Below the pieces are notes generated by a model. That model did no database searches and had not been told where the DNA came from. It saw only the letters and a list, made by a program, of their open reading frames with translations. 41,594 nt of DNA, from contig NZ_JAQTZC010000012.1 of NCBI RefSeq assembly GCF_028687955.1, forward strand, positions 1 to 41,594, written 5' to 3'. The position numbers and the translations under genes are program-made. This DNA is from Acidocella sp. (GTDB taxonomy: Bacteria > Pseudomonadota > Alphaproteobacteria > Acetobacterales > Acetobacteraceae). The first letter of the stretch is position 1, and the number at the start of each line of letters is the position of its first letter. Shown here in pieces: positions 33,540 to 41,594 of the stretch.

Positions 33540-34466
33540 ATGCATATATCCTCAGCGACTCGGCCGCGCACCGTTCTGGCCCTGCAAGGGGGCGGGGCGC
33601 ATGGCGCCTTCACCTGGGGCGCGCTGGACCGCCTTTTGGAGGACGGGCTGACCTTCTCCGCCGTCACCGGCGTCTCCTCCGGCGCGATGATCGCCGCCAT
33701 GGCGGTACAGGGCTACGTCCATAACGGGCCGAAGGGCGCGCGCGCCGCGGTCAGCAAATTATGGCACCGGGTCTCCGAGGCGCATGTTTTCGGCCCCGTG
33801 AACGCTTCGATGGACTGGCTCTGGGGCTGGGACAAGGGAATGGAACTGGGCAACGAGATGGCCTGGGCCGGCATCACCAGCGCGTTGCGCCTCTTCAACC
33901 CCGGCCAACTCAACCCCTTCGGGCAGAATCCGCTCGGCCCCCTGCTCGCCGAACTGCTGGACCTGGACGCCATCTGCAGTGCCGATGCGCCGCGCCTCTA
34001 CGTCGCCGCAACCGATGTCGAATCCGGCGCCGCGAAAATATTCGACAACAGCGAAATGAGCGTTGACGTGCTGCTGGCCTCGGCCTGCATCCCGATGATG
34101 TTCCCTGCCGTGAGCATCGACGGGCGCCACTATTGGGACGGCGGCTACTCCTGCAACCCGGCCCTCGCCCCCGTGCTCTCTCCCCGCCCGGAGCGGCTGG
34201 TGTTGATCCGCGCGCAACCGCGTGTGCGCAAGGGCGTGCCCAACAGCACGGCTGACATTGTCCACCGCCTGCATGAAATCGCCTTCCAGGCCCCGCTGGA
34301 CGCAGAGGTTGCGCTGCTGCCCAAGCAGGTCCGGCTGCTCGATATTTCCGCCGACGCCGCGCTTGCCCGCCATCCGCTGACCTCCAAGATGAACACCGAG
34401 AGAACCTTCCTCGACAATTTGTTCATCGCCGGACGGGAGGCTGCCGGAATCGTCCTTTCCGCATGA
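33540..34466 (+). CDS. Patatin-like phospholipase, RssA type
   Basis: A 308-residue serine hydrolase with the patatin catalytic dyad. The oxyanion loop is LQGGGAHGAF, the nucleophile elbow GVSSGAM (GxSxG), and the Asp lies in YWDGGYSCNP (DGG). Such enzymes release fatty acids from phospholipids or neutral lipids; the cellular role here is unknown. The start is ATG 33540; GTG 33525 is also open. The stop overlaps the start of the histidine kinase gene (ATGA), so the two are coupled. Divergent from rpmH. Confidence 0.88.
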   Translation: MHISSATRPRTVLALQGGGAHGAFTWGALDRLLEDGLTFSAVTGVSSGAMIAAMAVQGYVHNGPKGARAAVSKLWHRVSEAHVFGPVNASMDWLWGWDKGMELGNEMAWAGITSALRLFNPGQLNPFGQNPLGPLLAELLDLDAICSADAPRLYVAATDVESGAAKIFDNSEMSVDVLLASACIPMMFPAVSIDGRHYWDGGYSCNPALAPVLSPRPERLVLIRAQPRVRKGVPNSTADIVHRLHEIAFQAPLDAEVALLPKQVRLLDISADAALARHPLTSKMNTERTFLDNLFIAGREAAGIVLSA

Positions 34467-35950
34467 GGCGCCCCGTGCGCAAAAGCTTCATGCGCCACCT
34501 CCAGCTTGAGCTGTTCGGCACCAGCCTCTCGGGCCGTGTGCTTTGGCTGACCGTGGCGATCATTCTCGCTGTCGAGCTGGTGGTACTCACGCCAAGCCTG
34601 GGCACTGAGCGCCAGAGCTGGATGTGGCAACGCATAAGCCTGGCGCATATCGCAGCACTCTCGGCCGGCGCTTCACAAAATGGCGGTCCCATGCCGGCGG
34701 CCTATCAGCAGCTGGCGCAGCAAACAGGCATCGAATCGATCAAGCTGACCGAGCCGGACGGCACAGTGCTGCAAATCCTCCCCCTCCACCCCACGCCACC
34801 GGCACGGGTGCTCTATCTGGCTGGTGAAACCGTCCTTCACAGCACCTGGTGCGCCATCAGGTGTATCGCGGGGCTGGAGAGCGCGCCGGTGGAGGTGATT
34901 GCGCCAAGCCCTCTGCAGAACAACATAATGGTCGAAATTCAGGTCAACGGCGCCGGTCTGAGCCAAGAGTTGCGCAATTATGCCTCGCACCTGGCGGCAA
35001 TCTCGGCCGTCGTCGCGCTGGTGACCGGGCTGTTGGTGTTCGCCGCTCTCAACCGGCTGCTGGTTCGCCCCTTGCGGATTATGACCGAGAGCATCTCCGG
35101 CTTCCACAACGACCCGGAGCACACCGGGCAAGGCGCGCTGACCGCGCTGGCCAGCCGGGGCGACGATGAAGTCGCCGAGGCCGCGCAGGAGCTGAAAACC
35201 ATGCTCGAGACAATGCGCGCCGCCCTATGGCGCAACGCCCGCCTCGCCGCCCTGGGCACCTCGGTCACAAAAATAAGCCATGACCTGCGCAACATCCTGA
35301 GTTCTGCGCTGCTCGTTTCCGGTCATTTACAGGACAGCACCGACCCCACGGTCCAACGCGCCGCGCGCACGCTGATCCCGGCGGTGGAACGCGCCGCCCA
35401 GCTGGTCAGCCAAACCGTGGATTTCGCGCGCGAAGGGCCGCCCGCGCTCACCCGCACGCCTGTCTGCCTGCGCGAGGTGGTGGACGAAGCCACCCAGGTG
35501 GTCCGCCCGGACGGCACCGGCATCACTATCGAGAATCTTGTACCCGCCAGTCTGGTCCTGCCGCTGGACCGCATGCATATTTACCGTGTGCTGCTCAACC
35601 TGCTGCGCAACGCGGCCGAGGCAGGCGCCAAGGCCGCAGTGGTGACCGCAGAGACCAAACCCGGCGCCAACAAAATCGTCGTAACCGATTACGGCCCCGG
35701 CCTGCCCCCGCGCGTGCTGCAAAATCTGTTCAAGCCTTTCTCCGGCTCGGGACGCCAGGGCAGCTCAGGACTCGGCCTTGTCATCGCCCGCGACCTCATG
35801 CGCGCCCAGGGCGGCGAGCTGAGTCTGGCGCAAACCGGCCCCTTGGGCACGGTATTTGTCCTCGAACTCTCGGGTAGCGATGCCACTGCCCTTGCCATCC
35901 CTCTCGCCCCGGCAGGCCATAACCACACCAATCCGATAGAGATTTTCTAA
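34463..35950 (+). CDS. Orphan membrane sensor histidine kinase
   Basis: A 495-residue two-component sensor. An N-terminal membrane helix (about 25-45), a periplasmic segment, a second helix (about 180-200), a HAMP-like linker, then the dimerisation box KISHDLRNILSS with the phosphorylated His273. The catalytic domain shows N LLNLLRNAAEAG, G1 VTDYGPGLP, and G2 GSSGLGLVIARDL. The NF/F region is LFKPFSGSG. No response regulator is adjacent, so its partner is elsewhere. It overlaps the patatin gene by 4 bp; this fixed coupling is the main clue to its role. Confidence 0.9.
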   Translation: MRRPVRKSFMRHLQLELFGTSLSGRVLWLTVAIILAVELVVLTPSLGTERQSWMWQRISLAHIAALSAGASQNGGPMPAAYQQLAQQTGIESIKLTEPDGTVLQILPLHPTPPARVLYLAGETVLHSTWCAIRCIAGLESAPVEVIAPSPLQNNIMVEIQVNGAGLSQELRNYASHLAAISAVVALVTGLLVFAALNRLLVRPLRIMTESISGFHNDPEHTGQGALTALASRGDDEVAEAAQELKTMLETMRAALWRNARLAALGTSVTKISHDLRNILSSALLVSGHLQDSTDPTVQRAARTLIPAVERAAQLVSQTVDFAREGPPALTRTPVCLREVVDEATQVVRPDGTGITIENLVPASLVLPLDRMHIYRVLLNLLRNAAEAGAKAAVVTAETKPGANKIVVTDYGPGLPPRVLQNLFKPFSGSGRQGSSGLGLVIARDLMRAQGGELSLAQTGPLGTVFVLELSGSDATALAIPLAPAGHNHTNPIEIF

Positions 35951-35988
35951 GTTTCACTTTGCGATAATCCAGCCTGAAGCGCTAAATG

Positions 35989-36012
35989 TTTTTGTCTTAC
36001 ATAAGACAAAAA
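35989..36012. promoter_or_regulatory. Operator-like palindrome upstream of the siroheme gene
   Basis: TTTTTGTCTTA-ca-TAAGACAAAAA is a perfect 11-bp inverted repeat with a 2-nt centre, 64 bp ahead of the next start codon. It is AT-rich in a GC-rich genome. Its short centre and lack of a flanking T tract favour a protein-binding site, perhaps of the GntR type, over a terminator. Confidence 0.55.
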
Positions 36013-36075
36013 GAAGAATATGCTTATTTCTCTCGCCTCATTGATCTTGGAGAAAAAATCATTTTCTAAGAGTTC

Positions 36076-36651
36076 ATGATTCCCTTGGCCATCGACCCGA
36101 AACACCTCCAGCTTGCCGTTGCCGGCAATGGCGCGCTCACCCTGCGCCGGCTGCTGGCGTTGCGCCGCGCGGGGGCCGAAGCCGTCCTCGTGTTCGCCGA
36201 TGCACCCACGCCGGCCCTAGCCGCAGCGGCGGGGGCGTTCCTCCGCCCTTGCCTGCCCGATGACGACGCCCTGGCCAAATTGCACCTGCTCTGGATCAGC
36301 GATCTGCCCGAACCGCTCGCCACCGGGCTGGCACAGGCCGCACGCACGGCGCGCGTGCTGGTGAATGTCGAGGATGTCCCCTCCGGCTGCGACTTCCATT
36401 CAGTCGCTGAAGTGCGGCGCGGAGACCTGCTCATCACCGTCTCCACCAACGGCGCCGCCCCTGGCTTGGCGCGGGGCGTCCGGCGCGGTCTGGAAGCCTG
36501 TTTCGGCCCTGAATGGGGCGCGCGGGTGGAGGAAATCGCCGCCCTGCGCCACCGCTGGCGCGCGGAGGGGCTGAGCATGCCCGAGATCAGCCAGCGCATC
36601 GAGACCCTGCTGACGGAACGCTGTTGGCTCTCCTGCCCCACCCCCCGTTAA
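36076..36651 (+). CDS. Siroheme synthase N-terminal domain protein (precorrin-2 dehydrogenase/ferrochelatase)
   Basis: Oxidises precorrin-2 to sirohydrochlorin and may insert iron, giving siroheme for sulfite and nitrite reductases. The 191 residues match the CysG N-terminal/Met8 fold: AVAGNGALTLRRLLAL in the NAD site (a diverged GGGxVAxRK), LVNVEDVPSGCDF and RRGDLLITVSTNGAAPGLAR. There is no methyltransferase (CobA) domain, so precorrin-2 must come from another gene. The start is ATG 36076 with a weak ribosome-binding site. It precedes an APS reductase gene, as expected for sulfate assimilation, but no sulfite reductase gene lies between them. Confidence 0.8.
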   Translation: MIPLAIDPKHLQLAVAGNGALTLRRLLALRRAGAEAVLVFADAPTPALAAAAGAFLRPCLPDDDALAKLHLLWISDLPEPLATGLAQAARTARVLVNVEDVPSGCDFHSVAEVRRGDLLITVSTNGAAPGLARGVRRGLEACFGPEWGARVEEIAALRHRWRAEGLSMPEISQRIETLLTERCWLSCPTPR

Positions 36652-36681
36652 GTTCACCTTCTTTGTTCTTAGGTATCCGCC

Positions 36682-36738
36682 ATGACCACCCTTCCCCTCC
36701 CGCCCCTGACCTGGCAAAACATCAAGGACGCCGCGTGA
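36682..36738 (+). CDS. Tiny ORF overlapping cysH start
   Basis: 18 codons (MTTLPLPPLTWQNIKDAA) whose TGA overlaps the cysH ATG (TGATG). I know no such family. It may be a coupling leader peptide, or the scar of a gene once present here. Confidence that it is translated is low. Confidence 0.3.
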   Translation: MTTLPLPPLTWQNIKDAA

Positions 36739-37427
36739 TGCTCGATACGGTAGACCCCGCCGCCGGGCAGACCGTGCTGGCTGATGCCATCACCTCCCGT
36801 TTCGCCGGCAAAATCGCCCTAGTATCCTCCTTCGGCACAGAATCGGCGATCCTGCTGCATATGGCCGCGCAGATCGACAAGGCCACCCCGGTGATCTTTC
36901 TCGAAACCGGCAAACTCTTCCCCGAAACCCTGGCCTACCGCGATGCGCTGATCGCCCAGCTCGGCCTCACCGGCGTGCGCAACATCCGTCCCAGCCCGGC
37001 GCAGCTCGCCACCTGGGACCCCGAGGGCACGCTCTGGGAGCGCGACACCGAACTGTGCTGCGCCATCCGCAAGACCAACCCGCTGGACGAAGCCCTGGAA
37101 GGCTTCACCGCCTGGATCACCGGGCGCAAGCGCGTTCAGGGCGGCGGGCGGGCCAATCTGCAACTGGTGGAGCCAGGGGCCGACGGCCGCACCACGGTCA
37201 ACCCGCTGGCCTTCTGGAGCGATGACGAAATGGACGCCTATTTCATCACCCACGGCCTGCCGCGCCACCCGCTCCAGGCCCAGGGCTACACCTCCATCGG
37301 CTGCGCCACCTGCACCCTGCGCCCGCTGCCCGGCCAGGACAAACGCTCCGGCCGCTGGGCCGGACAAAAAAAGACCGAATGCGGCATCCACACCGCCCGT
37401 CTGGCCGCCACCGCCTGGGAGATCTGA
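36738..37427 (+). CDS. cysH: Assimilatory APS reductase (CysH family)
   Basis: Reduces adenylyl sulfate to sulfite with thioredoxin or glutaredoxin. The 229 residues show SSFGTESAILLHM, a PAPS_reduct-type P-loop, and the four iron-sulfur cysteines ELCC and GCATC typical of APS-specific enzymes, followed by the catalytic KKTECGIH. This makes APS rather than PAPS the likely substrate. The start is ATG 36738; the ORF-track start at 36513 runs into the siroheme gene. The partner sulfite reductase (cysI) and the usual DUF934 gene are not in the window. Confidence 0.9.
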   Translation: MLDTVDPAAGQTVLADAITSRFAGKIALVSSFGTESAILLHMAAQIDKATPVIFLETGKLFPETLAYRDALIAQLGLTGVRNIRPSPAQLATWDPEGTLWERDTELCCAIRKTNPLDEALEGFTAWITGRKRVQGGGRANLQLVEPGADGRTTVNPLAFWSDDEMDAYFITHGLPRHPLQAQGYTSIGCATCTLRPLPGQDKRSGRWAGQKKTECGIHTARLAATAWEI

Positions 37428-37428
37428 G

Positions 37429-38850
37429 CTACCCGCGGTGGCCGCTCAATGCCTGCCCTGCATCCGGGCGCAACCGCGCGCAAAACGGCACCGCCATCAT
37501 TGAGAACAGCCCAACCACAATGAACCCCATCGCGTAGTCGGATTTCATCGCCACGGCGTGCTGGTGCCACCGGGCTGAAAGTTCCAGCGTGGTGGCCCCC
37601 ACCACGATCCCCAAGGTCAGCGTGAGCTGCTGAATGGTGGAATAGAGCGTGGTCGCGGCGGACATCCGCGCACGCGGAATATCGCCATAGGCAATGGTGT
37701 TGAAAGCGGTGAACTGCAACGAACGGAAAAACCCGCCCAGCAGCAAAATACCATCCAACACCAGCGGCGGCCAGCCGGGTTGAAAACTGGCGCAGGCCAT
37801 GATGAACAACGCCGCGACAAAGCCGTTGAGCATCAGCACGGTCCGGAAGCCGAACCGCCGCAGCAACGGCTGCGCGGCGGGCTTCATCGCCAGCGCCCCG
37901 GCCGCCGAGGCAAAGGTGATCAACCCGCTCTGCATCGGCGACTTGCCGAAGCCAAGCTGCAGCATCAGCGGCAGCAGAAACGGCAACGCCCCCACGGCAA
38001 TGCGGAACAAACTTCCCGCCACCACTGAATTGGCGAAGGTCGGTATCCGCAGCAGGGAGAAATCCAGCACCGGCTGCGGGTGACGGCGCATGTGCAACAG
38101 ATACAGCCAAACCGCCCCCACGCCGGCCGCCAGCGCCCCCAGCGTCCAGGAAAGCGGCACAAGGCTGCGCCCCGCGGTCTCGAACCCCGCCATCATCGCC
38201 GCCATGGCAAACCCTGTCAGGATCAGCCCCCAGGAGTCCAGCCTGCCGCCCCGCCCGGCCTCACGGCTGTCGGGAATGAACAGGCTCACCGCGATCACCC
38301 CGATAATGCCGATCAGCACGTTGATATCGAACACCCAGCGCCAGGAAAAATATGTGACGATGAACCCACCCAGCGGCGGCCCCAGAATCGGGCCGACAAG
38401 CGCCGGCATGGTGAGCCAGGACATTGCCACCACCATCTGCGCGCGGCTGACCGAGCGCAGCAGCACCAGCCGCCCGACCGGCAGCATCATCGCCCCGCCC
38501 AGCCCCTGCACCACCCGCGCGGCAACCAGAAACCCAAGGTTTGGCGCCATCCCGCAGGCCACCGAGGCCAGGGTGAAAATCATGATCGCGATGCGGAACA
38601 CCTGGCGCGCGCCGAAATGGTCCGCCACCCAGCCACTGGCCGGGATGAACACTGAAAGACTGATCAGGTACGAGGTCAACGCCACGCTCATATGCAGCGG
38701 CGGCGCATGGAAACTGCGCGCCATTGCCGGCAGCGCGGTGGCGATAACGGTGGAGTCCAAATTCTGCATGAACAGGGCGGTCGCGATGATCACCGCTATC
38801 AACCGCATCCGGCGCTCACTGATAACCGGCTCGGCCTCGTCCTGTTCCAT
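37429..38850 (-). CDS. DHA2-family (EmrB/QacA-type) MFS efflux transporter
   Basis: A 473-residue drug:H+ antiporter with about 14 helices. Helix 1 carries LFMQNLDSTVIATALPAM, the DHA2 motif LDxTVxxxALP. Motif A appears as GWVADHFGARQVF, and a GPPLGGFIV segment gives motif C. The stop lies immediately beside the convergent cysH stop. The start ATG 38850 overlaps the DUF971 stop (TGATG), so it is the last gene of the LonSB-type operon. Substrate unknown. Confidence 0.88.
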   Translation of the reverse strand: MEQDEAEPVISERRMRLIAVIIATALFMQNLDSTVIATALPAMARSFHAPPLHMSVALTSYLISLSVFIPASGWVADHFGARQVFRIAIMIFTLASVACGMAPNLGFLVAARVVQGLGGAMMLPVGRLVLLRSVSRAQMVVAMSWLTMPALVGPILGPPLGGFIVTYFSWRWVFDINVLIGIIGVIAVSLFIPDSREAGRGGRLDSWGLILTGFAMAAMMAGFETAGRSLVPLSWTLGALAAGVGAVWLYLLHMRRHPQPVLDFSLLRIPTFANSVVAGSLFRIAVGALPFLLPLMLQLGFGKSPMQSGLITFASAAGALAMKPAAQPLLRRFGFRTVLMLNGFVAALFIMACASFQPGWPPLVLDGILLLGGFFRSLQFTAFNTIAYGDIPRARMSAATTLYSTIQQLTLTLGIVVGATTLELSARWHQHAVAMKSDYAMGFIVVGLFSMMAVPFCARLRPDAGQALSGHRG

Positions 38851-39200
38851 CACGCGCGGCTGGCGCCCGCGGCTTCCAGCCGTTGTAGGTAACGCCGCCA
38901 GCGGATGGCGTGTTCGCGCCCCAGTTCCTCAAGATAGTCCCAGGAAAATATCCCGCTGTCATGCCCGTCGGAAAAACTCAGCCGCAGCGCGTAATTGCCA
39001 GCCGGCTCAATGCCGATGATGCCGACATGCATCTTGCCCGTCACCAACACCGCCTGCCCCGGCCCATGCCCCTGCACTTCGGCGCTGGGGCTCTCCACCC
39101 GTAGATACTCCGCCGGCAGGCTCAGCACGCGGCCATCCTCATAGCTCAGTTCGAGCAGGTTTTCCGCCCGCCTCAACTTGATCTGCGCCGGTGTGCTCAC
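38850..39200 (-). CDS. DUF971 domain protein
   Basis: A 116-residue protein of the DUF971 family, related to the N-terminal domain of gamma-butyrobetaine hydroxylases. The pattern [20 protein letters not shown] and [20 protein letters not shown] is typical. In other bacteria this domain may sit in Fe-S or NADH-linked proteins; function unproven. GTG start overlapping the upstream stop (GTGA). Confidence 0.85.
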   Translation of the reverse strand: MSTPAQIKLRRAENLLELSYEDGRVLSLPAEYLRVESPSAEVQGHGPGQAVLVTGKMHVGIIGIEPAGNYALRLSFSDGHDSGIFSWDYLEELGREHAIRWRRYLQRLEAAGASRA

Positions 39201-39391
39201 GGCTCGAGCACGCGGGCTTCTTCCGCCAGCATGATCGGGATGCCGTCGCGAATCGGGTAAGCCAGACCGGCCTTGGGGCAGATCAGCTCGCCGTGCTCAC
39301 GGTCATAGGTCAGGGGTCCGCGGGTCAGCGGACAGACCAATATCTCAAGCAGCCGCGGGTCGACCGGCGGTTCTTTATCTTCTTTATCCAT
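39197..39391 (-). CDS. Trm112-like protein
   Basis: A 64-residue protein with [17 protein letters not shown] and [19 protein letters not shown], the YcaR/Trm112-like pattern. Only one Cys of each zinc-binding pair is kept, as in many bacterial homologues. In yeast Trm112 activates methyltransferases; the bacterial role is not settled. The start is ATG 39391; it overlaps the DUF971 gene. Confidence 0.85.
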   Translation of the reverse strand: MDKEDKEPPVDPRLLEILVCPLTRGPLTYDREHGELICPKAGLAYPIRDGIPIMLAEEARVLEP

Positions 39392-39393
39392 GC

Positions 39394-40068
39394 TCAACTT
39401 GCTTTCGGTTTATCGTCATCTTCGCCATGCCCATCCTCGAAGGCATTGATCTCCAGCAGCGCCAGCAACGCGCGGGCGCGTTCGGCCTCATCGCGCGCCT
39501 CCAGCAAAGCCTGTTTCTCCTCAACGTCAAACGGGCAGGCCATGGCGAGCGAGACCACCAACGCCGTGTCGGGCATTTGCGCGATGGTGTCCCAGTTCGC
39601 CTCTACCCCGGCCTTGGCGAAATAACGCCGCAGCGCGGCCAGCAATACGCTCCGCTCGAAGGGCAACCCCACCTGCGGCTCCTGCAGATCAGCCGCAAAA
39701 CCGCTAAAGGCGCCGCGTACCCGGCGGTAGCCGCGCCGCTTCTCCACTTCCTCGACAATGGTAAACCGCGCCACCCCGGTCAGCGTAATGAGGTAACGCC
39801 CGTCGCCACTCTCCTCAAACGCCGAAATCCGCCCCAGGCAGCCAATGCGGTACAGGCCGGGGCCGTTTTCGCCGCGCGACAGACGTTTGTCGGGCTGCAC
39901 CATCCCCAGCATCCGCCCAGAGGCCAGCACATCCTCCACCAAAGCGAGGTAACGCGGCTCGAAGATGTTCAGCGGCAACCGCCCGCCGGGCAGCAGCAGC
40001 GCTCCCGCCAGGGGAAACACCGCGAACGTCTCCGGCAGATTTTCCAACGCGGAGGGCAAAACCGCCAT
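39394..40068 (-). CDS. Lon N-terminal-like (LonSB) substrate-binding domain protein
   Basis: A 224-residue protein with the Lon N-terminal fold ([31 protein letters not shown]), without the ATPase and protease domains. It occurs next to Trm112-like and thioredoxin genes in many alphaproteobacteria. Function not established. It follows the thioredoxin gene by 3 bp. Confidence 0.88.
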   Translation of the reverse strand: MAVLPSALENLPETFAVFPLAGALLLPGGRLPLNIFEPRYLALVEDVLASGRMLGMVQPDKRLSRGENGPGLYRIGCLGRISAFEESGDGRYLITLTGVARFTIVEEVEKRRGYRRVRGAFSGFAADLQEPQVGLPFERSVLLAALRRYFAKAGVEANWDTIAQMPDTALVVSLAMACPFDVEEKQALLEARDEAERARALLALLEINAFEDGHGEDDDKPKAS

Positions 40069-40071
40069 GCG

Positions 40072-41013
40072 CTAGCGAAACAACAAAGCTGAAAGCTTAC
40101 GCCGTGCCGCCATGGTGGCCTCATCGTCAAACCCCCAGGCCTCGAAGAACTTCAGCAGTTGCAGCCGCGCGGCGTCCTCGTTCCAGGCCCGGTTGCGGCG
40201 CACGATGTCCAGCAGCGCATCCGCCGCCGCGCCGCGTTCGCCTGAGGCGTTCAGCGCCGTCGCCAGCTCATAGCGCGCCTCAAAATCATCAGGGTTCGCC
40301 GCGAGACGCGCCTCCAGCCCGGCGCGCGCGCCCTGCGCCTTGCGCCCCTCGGCCGCCAGCGCCAGCGCCGAACGCGCGCCCGCGATTTCAGCATGTTCCG
40401 CCAGCTTCTCCGGCACCCCGGCCAGCACCTCGCCAGCCTGCTCCTCATCGCCCAGCGCGATCAGCGCCCGCGCCAGGCCGGACCACGCCTCTGGCTTCTC
40501 ACGGTCCGCCTGCACCGCGGCGGCGAAATGCTGCGCCGCCGATTCGGCATCGCCCTGTTCCAGCAACTCCTTGCCCTGCGCGATCAGCTCCGCACCAGGC
40601 GCCGCCGAGCCTGCCATTTTCAGCAACCCCTCGACGAATCGCTTCACCTCGCTCTCCGGCAGCGCACCGGAGAAGGTATCAGCCACCTGCCCCTGCCAGA
40701 ATGCCACCACCGTCGGCACCGATTGCAACGGCAGCCCCATGCGGGTGAGCTGCGCCACCAGCGCCTGGTTCTTGTCGATGTCGATTTTTACCAGCCGCAC
40801 CCGCCCGCCCTGCGCGCGCACGGTTTTTTCCAGCACCGGCGTCAGGGTTTTGCACGGGCCGCACCACGTCGCCCAGAAATCCACCAGCACGGGAATTTCA
40901 CGCGACGCATCAACCACATCAGCCATAAAACTGGTCTGGTCACTGTCAATAATCATATTGGCCGGCGGCGGCGCCGGGATCGCATCGGTCTCGGTACTGA
41001 AAAGGCTGCTCAT
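40072..41013 (-). CDS. Thioredoxin-TPR co-chaperone, YbbN/CnoX-like
   Basis: A 313-residue cytoplasmic protein: thioredoxin domain (about 20-125) with WCGPCK (Cys51, Cys54), then a TPR-rich Ala-rich helical region. CnoX in E. coli holds unfolding proteins under chlorine or heat stress; the alphaproteobacterial form keeps the redox CxxC, which E. coli lacks. ATG 41013 is used; the GTG before it is rejected. First gene of the LonSB operon. Confidence 0.88.
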   Translation of the reverse strand: MSSLFSTETDAIPAPPPANMIIDSDQTSFMADVVDASREIPVLVDFWATWCGPCKTLTPVLEKTVRAQGGRVRLVKIDIDKNQALVAQLTRMGLPLQSVPTVVAFWQGQVADTFSGALPESEVKRFVEGLLKMAGSAAPGAELIAQGKELLEQGDAESAAQHFAAAVQADREKPEAWSGLARALIALGDEEQAGEVLAGVPEKLAEHAEIAGARSALALAAEGRKAQGARAGLEARLAANPDDFEARYELATALNASGERGAAADALLDIVRRNRAWNEDAARLQLLKFFEAWGFDDEATMAARRKLSALLFR

Positions 41014-41102
41014 CACTCTTGATCCGTATAGGTTTCCTTGGGGCAGTATATAGTATCAATCCGCGCGCTCACACCCCACGCCAACGAACATGCGGGGGAG
41101 GC

Positions 41103-41130
41103 TTGCAATCCTCCTCAAGGGGCCTTAAAG
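41103..41130 (+). promoter_or_regulatory. Possible promoter of tRNA-Gly
   Basis: TTGCAA (41103-41108) and TTAAAG (41125-41130) are 16 nt apart, 18 bp before the tRNA. Weak -10 match. Confidence 0.3.
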
Positions 41131-41147
41131 AGCCGCTCACGCCATGA

Positions 41148-41222
41148 GCGGGCGTAGCTCAGGGGTAGAGCACAACCTTGCCAAGGTTGGGGTCGAGGGT
41201 TCGAATCCCTTCGCCCGCTCCA
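41148..41222 (+). tRNA. tRNA-Gly(GCC)
   Basis: 75 nt with encoded CCA. Acceptor GCGGGCG / CGCCCGC, anticodon loop TTGCCAA giving GCC (GGC/GGU codons), T-arm GGTTCGAATCC. Followed by a terminator hairpin and an IS5 fragment. Confidence 0.95.
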
Positions 41223-41252
41223 GATTTTCTCAGGAAAATCAGAATATTATGA

Positions 41253-41284
41253 GAAGGCCGCCGCAAAGCGGCCCTTCGCTTTTG
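41253..41284 (+). terminator. Terminator after tRNA-Gly
   Basis: GGCCGC-cgcaaa-GCGGCC with flanking GAA/TTC pairing and a downstream CTTTT makes a standard rho-independent terminator. Confidence 0.7.
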
Positions 41285-41336
41285 GTGCTTACATTTCTTG
41301 GCCCGAAAAAATGTAGGCACTGTGTAAGCAGTTGAG

Positions 41337-41594
41337 GGGCGTTGTTGCATGAGTCGTGTCAGGGTTGGTGGTCGTCATGGTGGCGGCGTTTATCTGACCC
41401 TCACGGACACCGGCATACCGAGGCCGGCCATCCGGCTCAGGACGTTGCAGGCAATTTTGGCTTCGGTCTGTTGATTGGATAGAGTCCGAGCGTGAAGTCG
41501 CCGACCGATGATGGTCTTGTACCGGAACATGGCGGTTTCAGCGAGACTTCGTCGCCCATAGCCGGATCGCCGCTGCCTGCCGCGCCGAATGGGC
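41337..41594 (-). mobile_element. IS5-family element, end plus transposase C-terminus
   Basis: The minus strand from the right edge reads RSGYGRRSLAETAMFRYKTI, then IGRRLHARTLSNQQTEAKIA and a short tail to TAA (41390-41392), the C-terminus of IS5-family DDE transposases. The region 41337-41389 ends the element. Only one end is in the window, so whether it is complete is unknown. Confidence 0.8.

Noticed and set aside
1-41594. CRISPR arrays, rRNA, SRP RNA, rnpB, prophage or toxin-antitoxin genes
   Set aside because: I looked for repeat-spacer patterns and signature motifs and saw none.

Overview
The window looks like a piece of the chromosome of a GC-rich alphaproteobacterium, most likely an acetic-acid-bacterium relative (Acetobacteraceae, Acidocella/Acidiphilium type). 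This is inferred from the conserved rpmH-rnpA-yidD-yidC-engB-argB cluster, the amidase-mrcA pair, an FnrN-type regulator with the C-x2-C-x7-C cluster, a small heat-shock gene behind a ROSE-like RNA thermometer, and ETF-QO, cydDC and panC of alphaproteobacterial type. No species can be named from sequence reading alone.

Left part (1-7,690): the 5' end of a ParA-type ATPase on the minus strand; the NAD(P)H-hydrate repair enzyme Nnr; a broken rcnB; a homodimeric E1/transketolase-like ThDP enzyme overlapping an acyltransferase-3 gene; a broken cytochrome b561 gene next to a short block of inverted repeats; an ArnT-like glycosyltransferase; and hsp20 with an RpoH-like promoter and a thermometer leader.

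Centre-left (7,844-17,773): cydD-cydC, panC, an ABC-2 export pair, tRNA-Pro(GGG), a CBS-BON protein, an FNR-type oxygen regulator with a perfect FNR box just upstream of its own start, an MFS carboxylate-type transporter, and tRNA-Pro(CGG). Oxygen response (Fnr, CydDC) recurs here.

Centre (17,942-29,330): Tat-exported cell-wall amidase and PBP1A; an ArsC-family reductase; an internally deleted moaB; a lytic transglycosylase and a uracil-DNA glycosylase in the same operon; ETF-QO. This is followed by an IS630/IS66 scar, a fatty acid desaturase that looks lower in GC than its surroundings, and a gene-free stretch with three adjacent hairpins.

Right part (29,327-41,594): the argB-engB-yidC-yidD-rnpA-rpmH operon (rpmH is too short for the ORF track); a patatin-like lipase coupled to an orphan histidine kinase; a siroheme synthase domain gene, a tiny ORF and an APS reductase; a DHA2 efflux pump; a DUF971/Trm112-like/LonSB/thioredoxin operon; tRNA-Gly(GCC); and the 3' part of an IS5-family transposase at the edge.

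Most of the window is ordinary housekeeping DNA. The unusual signal is decay and regulation. At least three host genes are broken by deletions or frameshifts (rcnB, cytochrome b561, moaB), and two of them belong to molybdoenzyme biology. There are two transposon scars, and several clear regulatory structures: the FNR box, the ROSE thermometer with RpoH promoter, the rpmH promoter, a 24-bp operator-like palindrome and the hairpin cluster. I did not find a convincing new multi-gene system.
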